This document shows positions 1 to 10,342 of a stretch of 64,000 bases of DNA, one piece after another. The position numbers and the translations under genes are program-made. The stretch is from Brachionus manjavacas (Eukaryota; Rotifera; Eurotatoria; Ploima; Brachionidae). The first letter of the stretch is position 1, and each line of letters opens with the position of its first letter. Location: positions 620,001-684,000 of the forward strand of contig JAHQIY010000026.1 in assembly GCA_019054805.1 (NCBI GenBank). Direction: 5' to 3'. The notes under the pieces are model-generated. The model saw nothing but the letters and a program-made list of their open reading frames with translations. It was not told the origin of the DNA and did no database searches.

Positions 1-2
1 CT

Positions 3-62
3 GAAATTTCAAAAGAAAATGCAAAAATTAAACAAAAAATGAAGAAGCATGGCGAAATCTAA
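3..62 (+). CDS. possible 3' end of an upstream coding exon
   Basis: An open frame enters from the left edge and ends at a TAA at 60-62. It encodes about 19 lysine/glutamate-rich residues finishing in KKHGEI. The other two forward frames are closed here. The stretch is too short to recognise and could be chance in A+T-rich DNA. If real, it is the C-terminus of a gene lying just before the RanBP2-like gene. Confidence 0.22.
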   Translation, partial: EISKENAKIKQKMKKHGEI

Positions 63-289
63 ATTCAAAAGCTTGTAGCGATACTTTCAATATTTTGTTT
101 TATCTAAAGATTAACAGAATCTTAAGTCTTTTCATGTACTTTAGTTTATTTTTTTAAGCTCAAATCAAATTCATTAACAAACGAATTATAGCTAATTTAT
201 ATTCTCAACTTTTAAAACTCTGAGAGTGCTTTATAAATTTGAAAAATCTTATCAAAATTTTGAATAATCGGATTCAAAGCTCTATTTAG

Positions 290-3200
290 ATGGAACAACG
301 AATCAAAAATTTAGAAGACTTGTGTGAGTTGATCACCAAGGAAGTAGTCGATCAAAATAAAAATATGATCGACATGAATAAAAACCTAATCAGTGAAATT
401 CGAGCTCTACGTGAAGCATATGTCAAACAAGACGTATTTTAAAAAATTTAACATGGTTAAAAATACAATTTTTATTTTAAGGAAGATTTTGAGGAATTCA
501 AAAACTTGTTGAGAAAAATCTACGATCTCAACAGACAGGTACTATTTTTAAGTGAAAATAAAAAAATTTTTAACTCAATAAACACTTAAAGAGCTTTCCA
601 ACTCCACCAATGTTTCCACCAATTATGTCCCAGCTAAGTCAACCTCCTCACCAACCCCCTCATCAAGCTCCTCATTTGCCTCCCCATCTGCCTCCACATC
701 TGCCTCCAAATCTTCCCGGTCCAATTAACAATTCAATGCTCGATCAAATCAATCAATCAATGCTAAACAATCTTAGCTTTCAAAGTGTACAAACTCCATT
801 GCACCAAAATCAAGGGCAAAATGTTCAAAATTTAAATCAAACAATGCCCTCTTCAGCCTCGGCAATGAGCAAACAAATCCCGCCTGATTTTAGTCAACCA
901 CCTCCTCAAGTAAAACCAATTTCGGGTATTACCCTGCCGCCATACAATTCTTCACAAACAGCAGCATTTTCTGGCCAACCTCAAGTTAAACCAATTCAGT
1001 CTCTAGTCACAAATCAACAAGCACAAGCACCTCAGCAGTCATCGTCAAACATTATGCCGCTAAAATTTACGCCTAGTATTAACACTACTAGTACACCACA
1101 AGCCAACCAATTTTCATTCAAACAAACTCAGCAATCAGCAATTCAGACTCAAGCTGAAAAGCCAAAACTACCTGTTTTTGATATTTCTCCCACTAAATCA
1201 GCCGACCAAAAGCCCATTTCTGTGCATCAACCATCAAAACCAGCTCTTATTCAAACACAAACAACTTCTGGAACGCCTCAATCGAATACAAATATCTTCG
1301 CTGGAGTTAACCTATTTAAACCATCTGCTCAAACAAATGAACCGGTCAAACAAAGTCCATTTGCCAATTTACCATCCACGTCAAATATATTCAAATTAGC
1401 ATCAACTAGTATTGGTAGCGTAGCGCCAACTGGTGTTCCGGGCGCGACACCAACTAGTGTTCCGGGCGCGACACCAACTAGTGTTCCGGGAGCAGCATCC
1501 TCGCTGCTAGCTAAACAAAGCGAAGAAACTGAAGATGGCGAAGTAGCTGTAAATCCGGAAGAGTATGAGCCACAAGTTGAATTCAAACCAATTGTGCAGT
1601 TAAAGGAAGTAGAGGTTAAAAGTGGAGAGGAGAATGAAGATGTTTTGTTAAAACAGCGCTGTAAGTTGTTCCGTTTTGATAAAGTGACAAAAGAATGGAA
1701 AGAAAAAGGTATTGGTGATCTGAAATTTTTAAAGCACAAAGAAACCAAAGTGATTAGAATTTTGATGAGACGTGAGCAAGTTCTGAAACTATGCGCTAAT
1801 CATCGAATTTGCGGTGAAATGAAGCTTAGTGAAATATCGCCAAAGCAATTTAGCTGGATTGCAAGAGATTTTTCCGAAAATGAAGAAAAAATAGAAGTGC
1901 TCTTGGCCAAATTCAGAAACGCTGAAGATGCTGGTCAATTTAGAGCTGAATTTGAAAAGGCAGTCGAAGAAATGAAAGCTTTGGACAAGTCAAAGAGTCC
2001 AGCAAAAGGAGCAACAAAACCAATAGCGGTATCAAACAAGCCAAGCTTAGTAGAAGCTCTTAAATCTGATACTTGGAAATGTGAGGCATGCTATGCACCA
2101 AACAAAAAAGAAGCACTTAAATGCGCTTGCTGTTCCACTCCGAAACCATCTAGCAAAAGTTCGGACACAACAACTCCCACTTTATTAAATGCGCTTAATG
2201 CGCCTGCTTCAGCTTCTGACAAAATTTCAAGTTCACAACCGACTCTATTTGAAAAATCACCACAAGTATCTTTCAGTGGTTTGGCAGCAAACGCGGGTGC
2301 TGCATTTGGAAATAAAGAATCGGCATCAAATGCTAATACATTATTCAAGCCATTGGGCTTTACTGGTGGATTTGGCACTCAAAGCAATCAATCGACTAAT
2401 TTATTTGGAACCCAGCCGGCACCTCTATTTGGAACAACAAGTGTAAAAGCTGAAGAAGGCGACGAAGAAGCCGAAAACCATAATCCTGAAGAGTACGAGC
2501 CTCAAGTTGAATTCAAGCCTTTGGTAAAACTCAATGAAGTTGAAGTCAAAACTGGAGAGGAAAATGAAGAGGCTATTTTCAAGCAAAGATGCAAATTGTA
2601 TCGATACGACAGCAATCTAAAGGAGTGGAAGGAGAAAGGCACCGGAGAAATAAAAATTTTGAAGCATAAAAATAATGAGCATATGTTTCGCATACTTATG
2701 AGACGCGATCAAGTGCTCAAATTGTGTGCTAATCACAGAATTACCAATGACTTAAAATGGGAATTTTTCAATGAAAAACAAATTAGATGGCATGCTCAAG
2801 ATTATTCAGATGGTGAAGGCAAACACGAATTATTAGCTGTCAGATTCAAGAACGAAGAAGATGCCAAAAAGTTCAAACAAATTTGTGAGCAATCTCAAAA
2901 AGCTTCAGCTAACGAATGCACTGAGAAAAAATTAGATAATAACAGCCAGGAAACTAAAAAAGAAGAGACCAAAAACATTTGCGATGGCTTAAAATCAAGC
3001 TTAAGCGAATTGTTCAAGCAAAATGGCTGGACATGCACGGCATGCTATGTTGTAAATAAAGAAGAGAGTAATGAATGCGTTGCATGTCAAACAAATAGGA
3101 ACGGAACTGTTAAATGTGAACAAAAAGAAGTGACCAACACAAAAAGCGATAAGACAAATTTTTTGTTCGGTCAAATTGGAGGTAGCAATCAATCTGCCAT

Positions 3201-4281
3201 AACGTTTAGCCAGTCATTTGGACAAGGATTAAGTTCTGATAAAAAGCAGGAAGAAGGAAACAAAAAAGAAACTGTCTTCGGATTTCAATCCGGACCATCA
3301 TTTTCTGATTTAGCTATAAAGACTCCAAATGGTTTCGGCGGAGGATTCACTGGAGGATTCACAGGAGGATTCACAGGAGGATTCACTGGAGGATTCACGG
3401 GAGGATTCACAGGCAGTCAGAGCAATCAAACAACTAATTTATTTGGAAGCAAGCAAGGAACCAAGCCGGCACCACTATTTGGAACAACAAGTGTGAAAGC
3501 TGAAGAAGGCGACGAAGAAGCCGAAAACCATAATCCTGAAGAGTACGAGCCTCAAGTTGAATTCAAGCCTTTGGTAAAACTCAATGAAGTTGAAGTCAAA
3601 ACTGGTGAAGAAGACGAAGAGATTTTGTTTAAACAAAGGTGTAAATTATATCGTTTTGACTCCAAAACAAAGGAATGGAAGGAAAAAGGCACTGGGGAAA
3701 TTAAAATTTTGAAGCACAAAATAAAAGAGAATAACTTCAGAGTTCTGATGCGACGAGAACAAGTTCTTAAATTGTGTGCCAATCATCGTATCACGCCAGA
3801 AATCAAACTAGAGTTAATTAACGCCAAACAAGTAAGATGGTTGGCAAACGATTGCTCTGAGGGAGCACCACAAACAGAGTTTTTAGCAGCAAAGTTTAGA
3901 CATGAGGACGATGCCAAGAAATTTGTTCAAGAGTTTGAAAATTCCATAAAACTAAGCAAGAATAGTCAAACATCTCAACCCGTTACATCTCAACCAACTG
4001 AGGTAAAAAATAATTTAGCAAGTAAGTTCAAATCAGAAGAAGGAAGTTGGACTTGTGAGCATTGTTTGACTTGTAACAAACCCAATACGGTTAAATGCGC
4101 TGCTTGTAGCCAAGATAAAACGGACAAAAATGAGACTACTGATGTGGAAATTGTGTATGAAGCAAAGCCATCAAATGAACAAGTAGAACAGGCGAGATCG
4201 TTCGGGCTACCGGATTCTTTTTATTTGTACCAAAATAAACAAAGTTGTAAAGGATGCATTGGCTGTGAAAATGAACAATAA
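290..4281 (+). CDS. RANBP2: RanBP2/Nup358-like protein with three Ran-binding domains and three zinc fingers
   Basis: Spliced model: exons 290..433, 482..538 and 592..4281, introns of 48 and 53 bp, 1296 residues if ATG 290 is the start. The N-terminus is coiled-coil-like (residues 1-67). A Gln/Pro-rich linker with FG motifs (LFGTQ, LFGTT) follows. RanBD1 domains lie at about 388-528, 698-838 and 1047-1188, each opening with NPEEYEPQVEFKP and carrying the WKEKG and VLKLCANHRI signatures. RanBP2-type zinc fingers (W-x-C-x2-C-x10-C-x2-C) follow each one, near 559-586, 877-900 and 1218-1243. The tail has VYEAKP...EQ...LP, recalling a motif lying among the RanBDs of vertebrate RanBP2. RanBDs bind RanGTP at the cytoplasmic face of the nuclear pore. 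No TPR domain is visible. ATG 290 is preceded by CTATTTAG, a possible acceptor, so upstream exons may lie outside the window. Confidence 0.9.
1422..1495 (+). repeat. 24-bp tandem repeat, about 3 copies, coding
   Basis: Three in-frame 24-bp units inside the RanBP2-like gene encode GVPGATPT-type octapeptides in the disordered N-terminal linker. The first two unit boundaries are nearly identical (TGTTCCGGGCGCGACACCAA), which points to recent slippage. Confidence 0.85.
2416..2555 (+). repeat. 140-bp intragenic direct repeat, copy 1
   Basis: This block matches 3466..3605 (offset 1050 bp = 350 codons) with only two differences that I see. It covers the acidic linker and the first part of the second Ran-binding domain, while the rest of the two domains has diverged strongly. 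Confidence 0.9.
3341..3412 (+). repeat. 12-bp tandem repeat, six copies, coding GGFT
   Basis: Six consecutive units of the type GGAGGATTCACT encode a (GGFT)6 run in the FG-like linker between zinc finger 2 and the third Ran-binding domain. Units differ only at the third codon position. Confidence 0.92.
3466..3605 (+). repeat. 140-bp intragenic direct repeat, copy 2
   Basis: This is the partner of 2416..2555 and leads into the third Ran-binding domain. Two substitutions are visible, one of them synonymous (GTA/GTG). Confidence 0.9.
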
Positions 4282-5160
4282 GCTAATAAATTCACTTAGG
4301 GCTCTTAAATTTATTTGCCGATTTGAAGGATTAAATTTCATTGAGAATTTTTAAAGTATTTTTTTTTCAAGGTTGAATTTATTAATAAATTTTTTTTCTT
4401 ATCAGTAAATGCAAATTCCATTATTGATTTTATTAACATATTATTGATTGACTCGGAACTCTTTAAATCCTAGAGTTTAAATTCTAATAAAAAAATTTAA
4501 GTTTTTTTTTCAAGTTTCATTTTAAACGACTCAAACATTTATTAATTTATTAAGTGCTAAAAATTGCCCCAAATTTAATAATGATGTTTTTAAATTAAAA
4601 AAAATCTCATTTCAAATATAATAATTGTATCTGGTAAAATTTGGGAAAAAGATAAATGTATTCAATGACAACTCATTTTAAAACAAATATCTCAATTGCA
4701 TACTTAACATAATCTGGACAACACTTTTAGAGAGTAAACACAAAAGATGATATTTCATTCGAAATGAATGTAAAAAAAAGTTATTGATGGCTCTCCTATG
4801 TGTGTTCTGTTGATTTGAAATTCGAAGAAAAGTGTTAAATTAATTCTTCACACGATCGATCAAGTATAACAACAATAAAATTAAGTTAGCTTGTTTAAAT
4901 ACCACAAATTCAGATCGAGTATGAAAAAGATGAGAATTTGAAATATTAACATTTTATGTTGTTATTTTATTGAATGCTTATAAAATATATTTGTAAGTTA
5001 TTAGTTTTATGTTTTTTTACTCTTTTAAAAAACTAGTCGTATTTATAAACTAATTAAAATTGACTTTTTATTGATTTTTAATTTGTATTTATATAAATTT
5101 TTCTCTCACATATATATATATATAAATATATGTGTATGCAAATATATAAATAAATATTTG
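4282..5160. other. spacer after the RanBP2-like gene, no gene seen
   Basis: Candidate poly(A) signals AATAAA lie at 4286 and 4384, just past the stop codon. The rest is A/T-rich with no convincing exon. A TA-dinucleotide microsatellite lies at about 5109-5155, directly before the inverted repeat that starts at 5161. Confidence 0.6.
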
Positions 5161-6600
5161 ATGTATTTTTTCCTCTTTTAATGAAAATTTTCATACAATT
5201 TTGAAAAAGCATGAGAGCGCGATGCTTCAAATTTATTTATTTTTTTTAATTAAATGGGACTTACTTACCAATCTTATTACAAAAAAATCTTTAAATTTAA
5301 TTAATTTTTTACTTAAAAATATCCAAATCAAATTTAAAACAATAGGCTCTAAATTGTTTAAGCAGGTGAATGTCTTTTATAATGCCGTAAAATGAGTTTC
5401 ATTTTTGAGCTTAGGTATTTCTTACAAAATAAACCATAAAATGTCCTAGAAATATTTAAATAAGTCATTACTTACCGAAAACTGTATCTTTTTAAAATAA
5501 AATCCATCAAAAAGCGAATAAAACATCTGATTTAGATAAAATGATGGGAGTTTTTTCTTTTTTACATGAAAAGGATACTTAATAAATGCCAAACTAAATG
5601 ATAGTAAAGAGAATATTACTATCACCGGGATTAGTTGGTTTACTTTACAAGCAATTTTGTCAATCGATTTTTCGATACCACTTAGACCTGGTATTTGAAG
5701 GTGAAACTAAACTTGATGAACTTGATATCAGGCAAAATTTACTATTTAAGAGAATGTTTGACATAAAGAAATATGTCAGGTTCAGACCGATCTTAGAGGC
5801 TCTACGTCTTGAAATGGAAGAACAAATTTATATGAAACACAAGATATTTTTTATGAAACAGCTTAAAAACAGTAAAATCTGTCGGAAGTTACTCCTATTT
5901 TTACATTCGGATTACTCGACTTTTGAACAAAAAAATACCTCATATTGCAAACAGCTCAAGAACCTAGAGAAAAAGATACACTTTGATCCGATGGAATAAA
6001 GTACAAAGACTTCAATAGTCATAATTGATCATATTTTTTTAGATAAAAATCGTGGCTTGGTTGACTCGGTTAAGTTTGTGTGCTCGCAAATAAAAATCAA
6101 TATGGAACTAAAATTGGATTACTTTTATTTTTATGAAATTTTAAATGATCTTTTGAAAGTAAACTTTTTTACTTAGTTACACTAGTGCAATTTTCTTTCT
6201 TTTTTTAAATTTAACTCGAATTTAATGTAATTTTTTGTAATTTTGCCTATGGGGCTTTAAACTAATAAATAATAATAATAATAATAATTAATAACTTTTA
6301 ATATCTATATATTGAATATTGATTATTTTTTTTCTGATAATTATTATAATCAATTTAAGAAATAACTTAATTAGATTAAAATGCTTATCTTTTTTAAGAA
6401 AATAAATTAAATTTAAAAATTTTTGTTTTAAACAATAAAAAATAAATATCCTATGTTTGTTTTAATATATAATTAATTTCAATGTAATAAAATTGTGATA
6501 GTAAGTCCTATTTATTTAAAAAAAAAACAGATTTGAAATATCGCGCTTTTTCATGCTTTTTCAAAATTGTATGAAAATTTTAAAAGACGAAAAAATACAC
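5161..6600. mobile_element. inverted-repeat element, about 120-bp arms, enclosing a LINE fragment
   Basis: The segment 5161..5282 and the reverse complement of about 6483..6600 align over about 120 bp. Shared blocks include TTTTCATACAATTTTGAAAA, AGCGCGAT and GGACTTACT. The 1.44-kb interval looks like a non-autonomous DNA element, or two inverted copies of one repeat, with LINE sequence in between. No transposase is visible. Target duplications could not be identified in the low-complexity flanks. Confidence 0.65.
5598..6290 (+). mobile_element. LINE fragment: reverse-transcriptase C-terminal tail plus 3' end
   Basis: A 133-aa open stretch (5598..5999) contains FRYHLDLVFEG and LDELDIRQNLLFKRMF. 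This has the layout of the C-terminal region downstream of the RT domain in non-LTR elements. It is followed by a 3' UTR, a short hairpin GCCTATGGGGC at 6245-6255 and an (AAT)n tail ending about 6290. The N-terminal RT and endonuclease parts are missing, so this is a 5'-truncated copy. The family assignment is tentative. Confidence 0.5.
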
Positions 6601-6800
6601 CATTTAATGCATACAATGCATCTTATTTTTTTTGTTTTATTTTTTTTGCTATTTTCTCTCTAATTTATTCAAATATTTCATTCATTTTTCTCATTCCATA
6701 CGATTTTGTATGAAAACAAAGATTTTATACATTTTGTGGTATTTTCAAACCAAAATTAATAATTTACCACTTCTGACAGTACTCAATTGGATATTATTTT

Positions 6801-7022
6801 TGACAAAAAAATGATACAATTTTTTCTTTAGTAAATGTTTAAAACACTGCGAAGCAACATTTATTCAATCAATCTTTAAAAATTCTCCAAAATAGCATGA
6901 TTTTCAAAACTATTGAAAATTTAAAGTTAATACCGAATTATGCATAGGATGAAACAAAAATCTTCATGAACATATTTAGACATTTACTAAAGTAAAAATT
7001 GTATCATTTTTTCATTTTTGTT
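6801..7022. mobile_element. MITE-like element with about 42-bp terminal inverted repeats
   Basis: The left arm 6801..6846 (core ATGATACAATTTTTTCTTTA) is the reverse complement of 6979..7022 with few mismatches. About 130 bp of non-coding sequence lies between. The length and lack of coding capacity suit a miniature inverted-repeat element. Confidence 0.7.
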
Positions 7023-7402
7023 TTGTAAATTTGTATCAAATTTTACAATGCCAAATAATATTTAATTGCATACTGATTACATTACATTTTTGAGTTGAAA
7101 AGTTTCTTAAAGAATTAGGAAACAAGAAATGTTCTTTTAAAAAAAAAAAAACGAAATTGCTTCTCGGAAAAAATCAATTTTTCTTTTTTGGATATTAAAA
7201 ATGAGCACTTAGATAAAGAAAAACTCATCATTCTGTTTACTGATCAACAGCTTGGGGAGTAAAGTCATATTCAATAAACTCAACTTTAATACAAAAATAG
7301 TGTTGTCCATCAACTGATATAATTTAGAAATGGAGCAATATATTTTAGTCAATAGAGACTTGCAAAGTTTTTGCATTGACTAAATTTGAGTATTACAAAG
7401 AT

Positions 7403-7509
7403 TGTATCAGCTGATACATTTTGCCAAACAATTTTTAGACTCAGAATAAAAAAGTTATATCATTTTAAAATTTTTTTATTTTGTTTTTTGTGCCAAAATT
7501 CACCATGCC
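7403..7509 (+). repeat. dispersed repeat starting with palindrome TGTATCAGCTGATACA, copy 1
   Basis: The 16-bp palindrome is followed by about 90 bp that match 58187..58289 in order (TTTTGCC, then a TTATTTCATTTTAA-like block, then CCAAATTCACxATGCC). The two copies lie in unrelated contexts, one in a spacer and one in the HMG-CoA synthase intron, so this is a transposon-type repeat. Confidence 0.6.
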
Positions 7510-7771
7510 GAAATTGTTTAAAGTTTTACTTGTAAAATATTACATAATTGAATTTTAATTAACAAATAATTCCATATTCTCTAGCTTAGACTTGTTTTCT
7601 TGTTTTTTACTCAGATTTCTCTCTAACAAAATTTACTAGGTTTTCTAATTTATTTATTTTTTTAATTAAATGAGAAAAAAGCAATTTATTAAAAAATTTA
7701 TTAAAATACGATTTAATCATTTTCGAATGAATAATTGGGTATTATAAAGTAGTTAACTCGGATTTAGAACA

Positions 7772-7882
7772 TCATCTAAGTGTTTTGCTCCAATTGACTG
7801 GATCTTGATCAAGCAATTGACTCTCTTGTTGCCATTCATGTCTTTTTAGCAAGTAATTATGCATCCATCTGTCTTCCATGAG
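7772..7882 (-). CDS. possible terminal exon of an unidentified gene
   Basis: On the minus strand an acceptor (ATTTTAAG) at 7883-7884 opens a 36-codon frame rich in W, H, Q and E (MEDRWMHNYLLKRHEWQQ...) that ends in TGA at 7772-7774. The composition looks coding compared with the surrounding A/T-rich DNA. I could not find a convincing preceding exon upstream and do not recognise the sequence. It may be a decayed gene or a chance frame. Confidence 0.3.
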   Translation of the reverse strand, partial: LMEDRWMHNYLLKRHEWQQESQLLDQDPVNWSKTLR

Positions 7883-8154
7883 CTTAAAATTATCTAATTA
7901 GTAAAATTTTTTTGAATTAATTAATATGACATTTTTTTTAGTCAGTATTCAAGTAAAAAATAGACTAGCCGAATTTTTAAATTAGTTTATAAACCAAATA
8001 AAAAATTAAATTTTCTAGCAAAAATTGCGACACCTTTGATTTGATTTTAAACTAAAATTAACTTCAAACGCTTCAATCTCAGTGAACTCTAGCCATCTCA
8101 CCAAGATCAATTTTGTACAAATAATAATTATTTCTTTATCTATTTTTTTAGACT

Positions 8155-8206
8155 CGCTTTTATAATTTTGGCTTATGAGGTTTATTAGTATTATTATTAA
8201 TATTTG
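8155..8206 (+). mobile_element. LINE-type 3' end (hairpin plus A/T-repeat tail)
   Basis: TATAATTTTGGCTTATGAGG followed by a (TTA)n-like tail resembles the 3' ends at 6245 and 59941 in this window. No RT coding sequence is visible upstream, so only the tail may remain. Confidence 0.35.
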
Positions 8207-8659
8207 TTCAGTAAACAAATAAAATAGCATGTTTTCATAATTGTGTTAGTCACATAATTTAATTGAATTAAAAGAACTACGAGAAATAATTTTTCAAATC
8301 GATTGTTAAAAACAAGTTTAATGGTAATTTTTTTAAAGAGGCTTATAAAAATTTATTTTAAAAAAAAAATAATTAAACATTTGATTAAAAACCTAAAGAA
8401 TAACTGACTTGATATTATACTATATTTACTCAATCGAATTTTGAATCTTAAATAATCTTTTGAATCTTAAATTAAGTGCATAGCGAAAAAACAGTATTTA
8501 ACTTGAAAATTGACAATTGTGTAATAAAAAAAAGAAATCTTAATATAATTGCTTTAAATCAGTCATTTGATACAACACTGCTTTGATTAAATCAAAAAAT
8601 TAAAGAAAAAAAACTAATAAAATTTATTTTTTTTATTTGAGGGTCTTTGGTTAAAAAAA

Positions 8660-9055
8660 TTGAATAAAAACAAATTTTTTGGTTTTGTGAAATTCAGTAC
8701 AAAATGAAAAAAAGAACAGAAAAAATGTAAAAAAATTGAATAACTTTTTTTCTAAAGGTTTAAACTTAGTTCTGTAAATGCAACATAGTGCAACTTTCAA
8801 AGTTGCATCAAATATCAAAGGCTGCTAAATTTGCAGAGTTATGCAGAAATTAAATTTCAAAATAATCGAGCGTGGTGCATTTTGCAGAGATTATGCACAC
8901 CATTAGCAGACTTTTACATTTAATGCATCTTTGAATGTTGCACCATGCTGCATTTACAGAATTTATTTTAAATTTTTTAATAAAAAGTTATCAAATTTTT
9001 TATACTTTGTTCTGTTCTTTTGTGCTGAACTTCACAAAACCAATTTTTTTAAAAA
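8660..9055. mobile_element. long foldback (MITE-like) element
   Basis: The two halves of this roughly 400-bp segment are near-perfect reverse complements. The outer arms share GGTTTTGTGAA and AGAACAGAA, and the middle arms share CTGTAAATGCA and TGCAACxTTCAAAG. The arms meet near 8860. There is no coding capacity. Direct repeats of a roughly 30-bp motif (AATCGAATTTTGAAT) lie outside it at 8431 and 9123. Confidence 0.75.
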
Positions 9056-9473
9056 AATTGACTTTTTTCCTTTATTTTATTTCTTTGATTTTTCTAATTA
9101 AAAATTGTTAAATTTAAATCTCTTAATCGAATTTTGAATGTTAAATAATCTTTTTGCAATTTGTTGAATAATCCTTTTTATAAAAAAGACATTTAATTGT
9201 CTATCAAATTTTCCATGCTTTTTTTTTTGACAAAAATCATTTTTTTATTTGTCCACGGGAATTAAACTTTAATTAAATTATTGGAATAAAATTTGAGTTA
9301 AAAGAGAGCAAATATTGTCGATTTTTTATGCTAATAAAAAGTCTCATAATTAATTTTTTGATTTAGTGTTGATTTTTGTTCAAAGAATTTAGGATCTTTT
9401 TATGGATCTCTTTGAGCTCAATATCTTAAAAAAAATAAACTTTTATTTTGGTCTTTAAAGCAAAACAAAAAAT

Positions 9474-10342
9474 CTAATTTTTAGGCTCATAACAAATTTG
9501 ACTTGTCTGTTTTTTTTTCTCTTAAAAAAATAAATAAGTTTAGTCATCTCTTACTTGTTTATTTTCATCTCTGTAAGCCATCAAATATTTGGCTTTTTCA
9601 ATTCGTTTCGTTTTGTCCTCATTTTTGAATTGCTGGTCCAATTCAGAGACAATTTTGAATTCTAGAACTTTGTCTTCGAGATCCTTTTTCAGCTGCCTGT
9701 CTTTTTGCTCTATTTGCTCTTTGAGTGTCTCGCGTATTTTTTTACTTGAAAATACTTGAAAATTTAACAGAGAAATACTTATTTAGTGTATCTTTACTTG
9801 TATACTTCGCGTTCTTCAATGGCTGCGTATGGATAAATGGACCAGGTAGTGTGCGCCTGCAAATATTGAAGTCGTTTCATTTCAAGTTTTCTTTTGTCGT
9901 TTTGAAAAGTGGGCTCTGTCGTCTCATAATCTACTTTGACTCTGTAGGGCGAAGATGGCCGGCCAGTCATTTCGATCCGCTTAGGCGGTTTGTAAATTTT
10001 GACTTTGGCCTGGACTATTTTCGACGGCAGCCTTTCAATCGGTCTCCAATTGTACATACAATTTGTGGCTATGGGCGAGTTTTTAACGTTTATAAAATCT
10101 GTAGATCGTGTTGCGCGCGAGTACGACGTGCTACGATTCTTGTCATTGAATATCAAATGTGTTCTGTGTTTGTCGTGTCTGAGAGAGCCGTGCCGTTTGC
10201 TGGCCTTTTGGGCTTTGTCATCGTTGCTTTGACTCGCGTCGAAATTGGTGGCGCTCGTCGACGAAAAGTGCTCGTTTATCAATGTGTTGTCTTTGCCAGA
10301 GACTATTTTGGCCTCACGCACAATTTCCGGCAGCACAGTCAT
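9474..10342 (-). CDS. coiled-coil protein of unknown function
   Basis: Three-exon model on the minus strand: 9798..10342, 9555..9744 and 9474..9506, with introns of 53 and 48 bp, typical for this genome, giving 255 residues in one frame. The start ATG (10340-10342) has an in-frame TGA six bases upstream. The N-terminal half is Ser/Asn/Arg-rich and probably disordered. Residues about 100-150 contain KIYKPPKRIEMTGRPSSPYR. Residues about 150-245 are a highly charged helix (LKEQIEQKDRQLKKDLEDK...). Base composition is clearly more G+C-rich than the surroundings. A 216-codon frame on the opposite strand is a shadow. The last exon (TSQICYEPKN) is the least certain part. No family was recognised. 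Confidence 0.7.

Noticed and set aside
1329-3782. Multiple minus-strand frames inside the RanBP2-like gene
   Set aside because: They are repeated shadows of the three Ran-binding domains. Their mutual similarity only mirrors the duplication on the coding strand.
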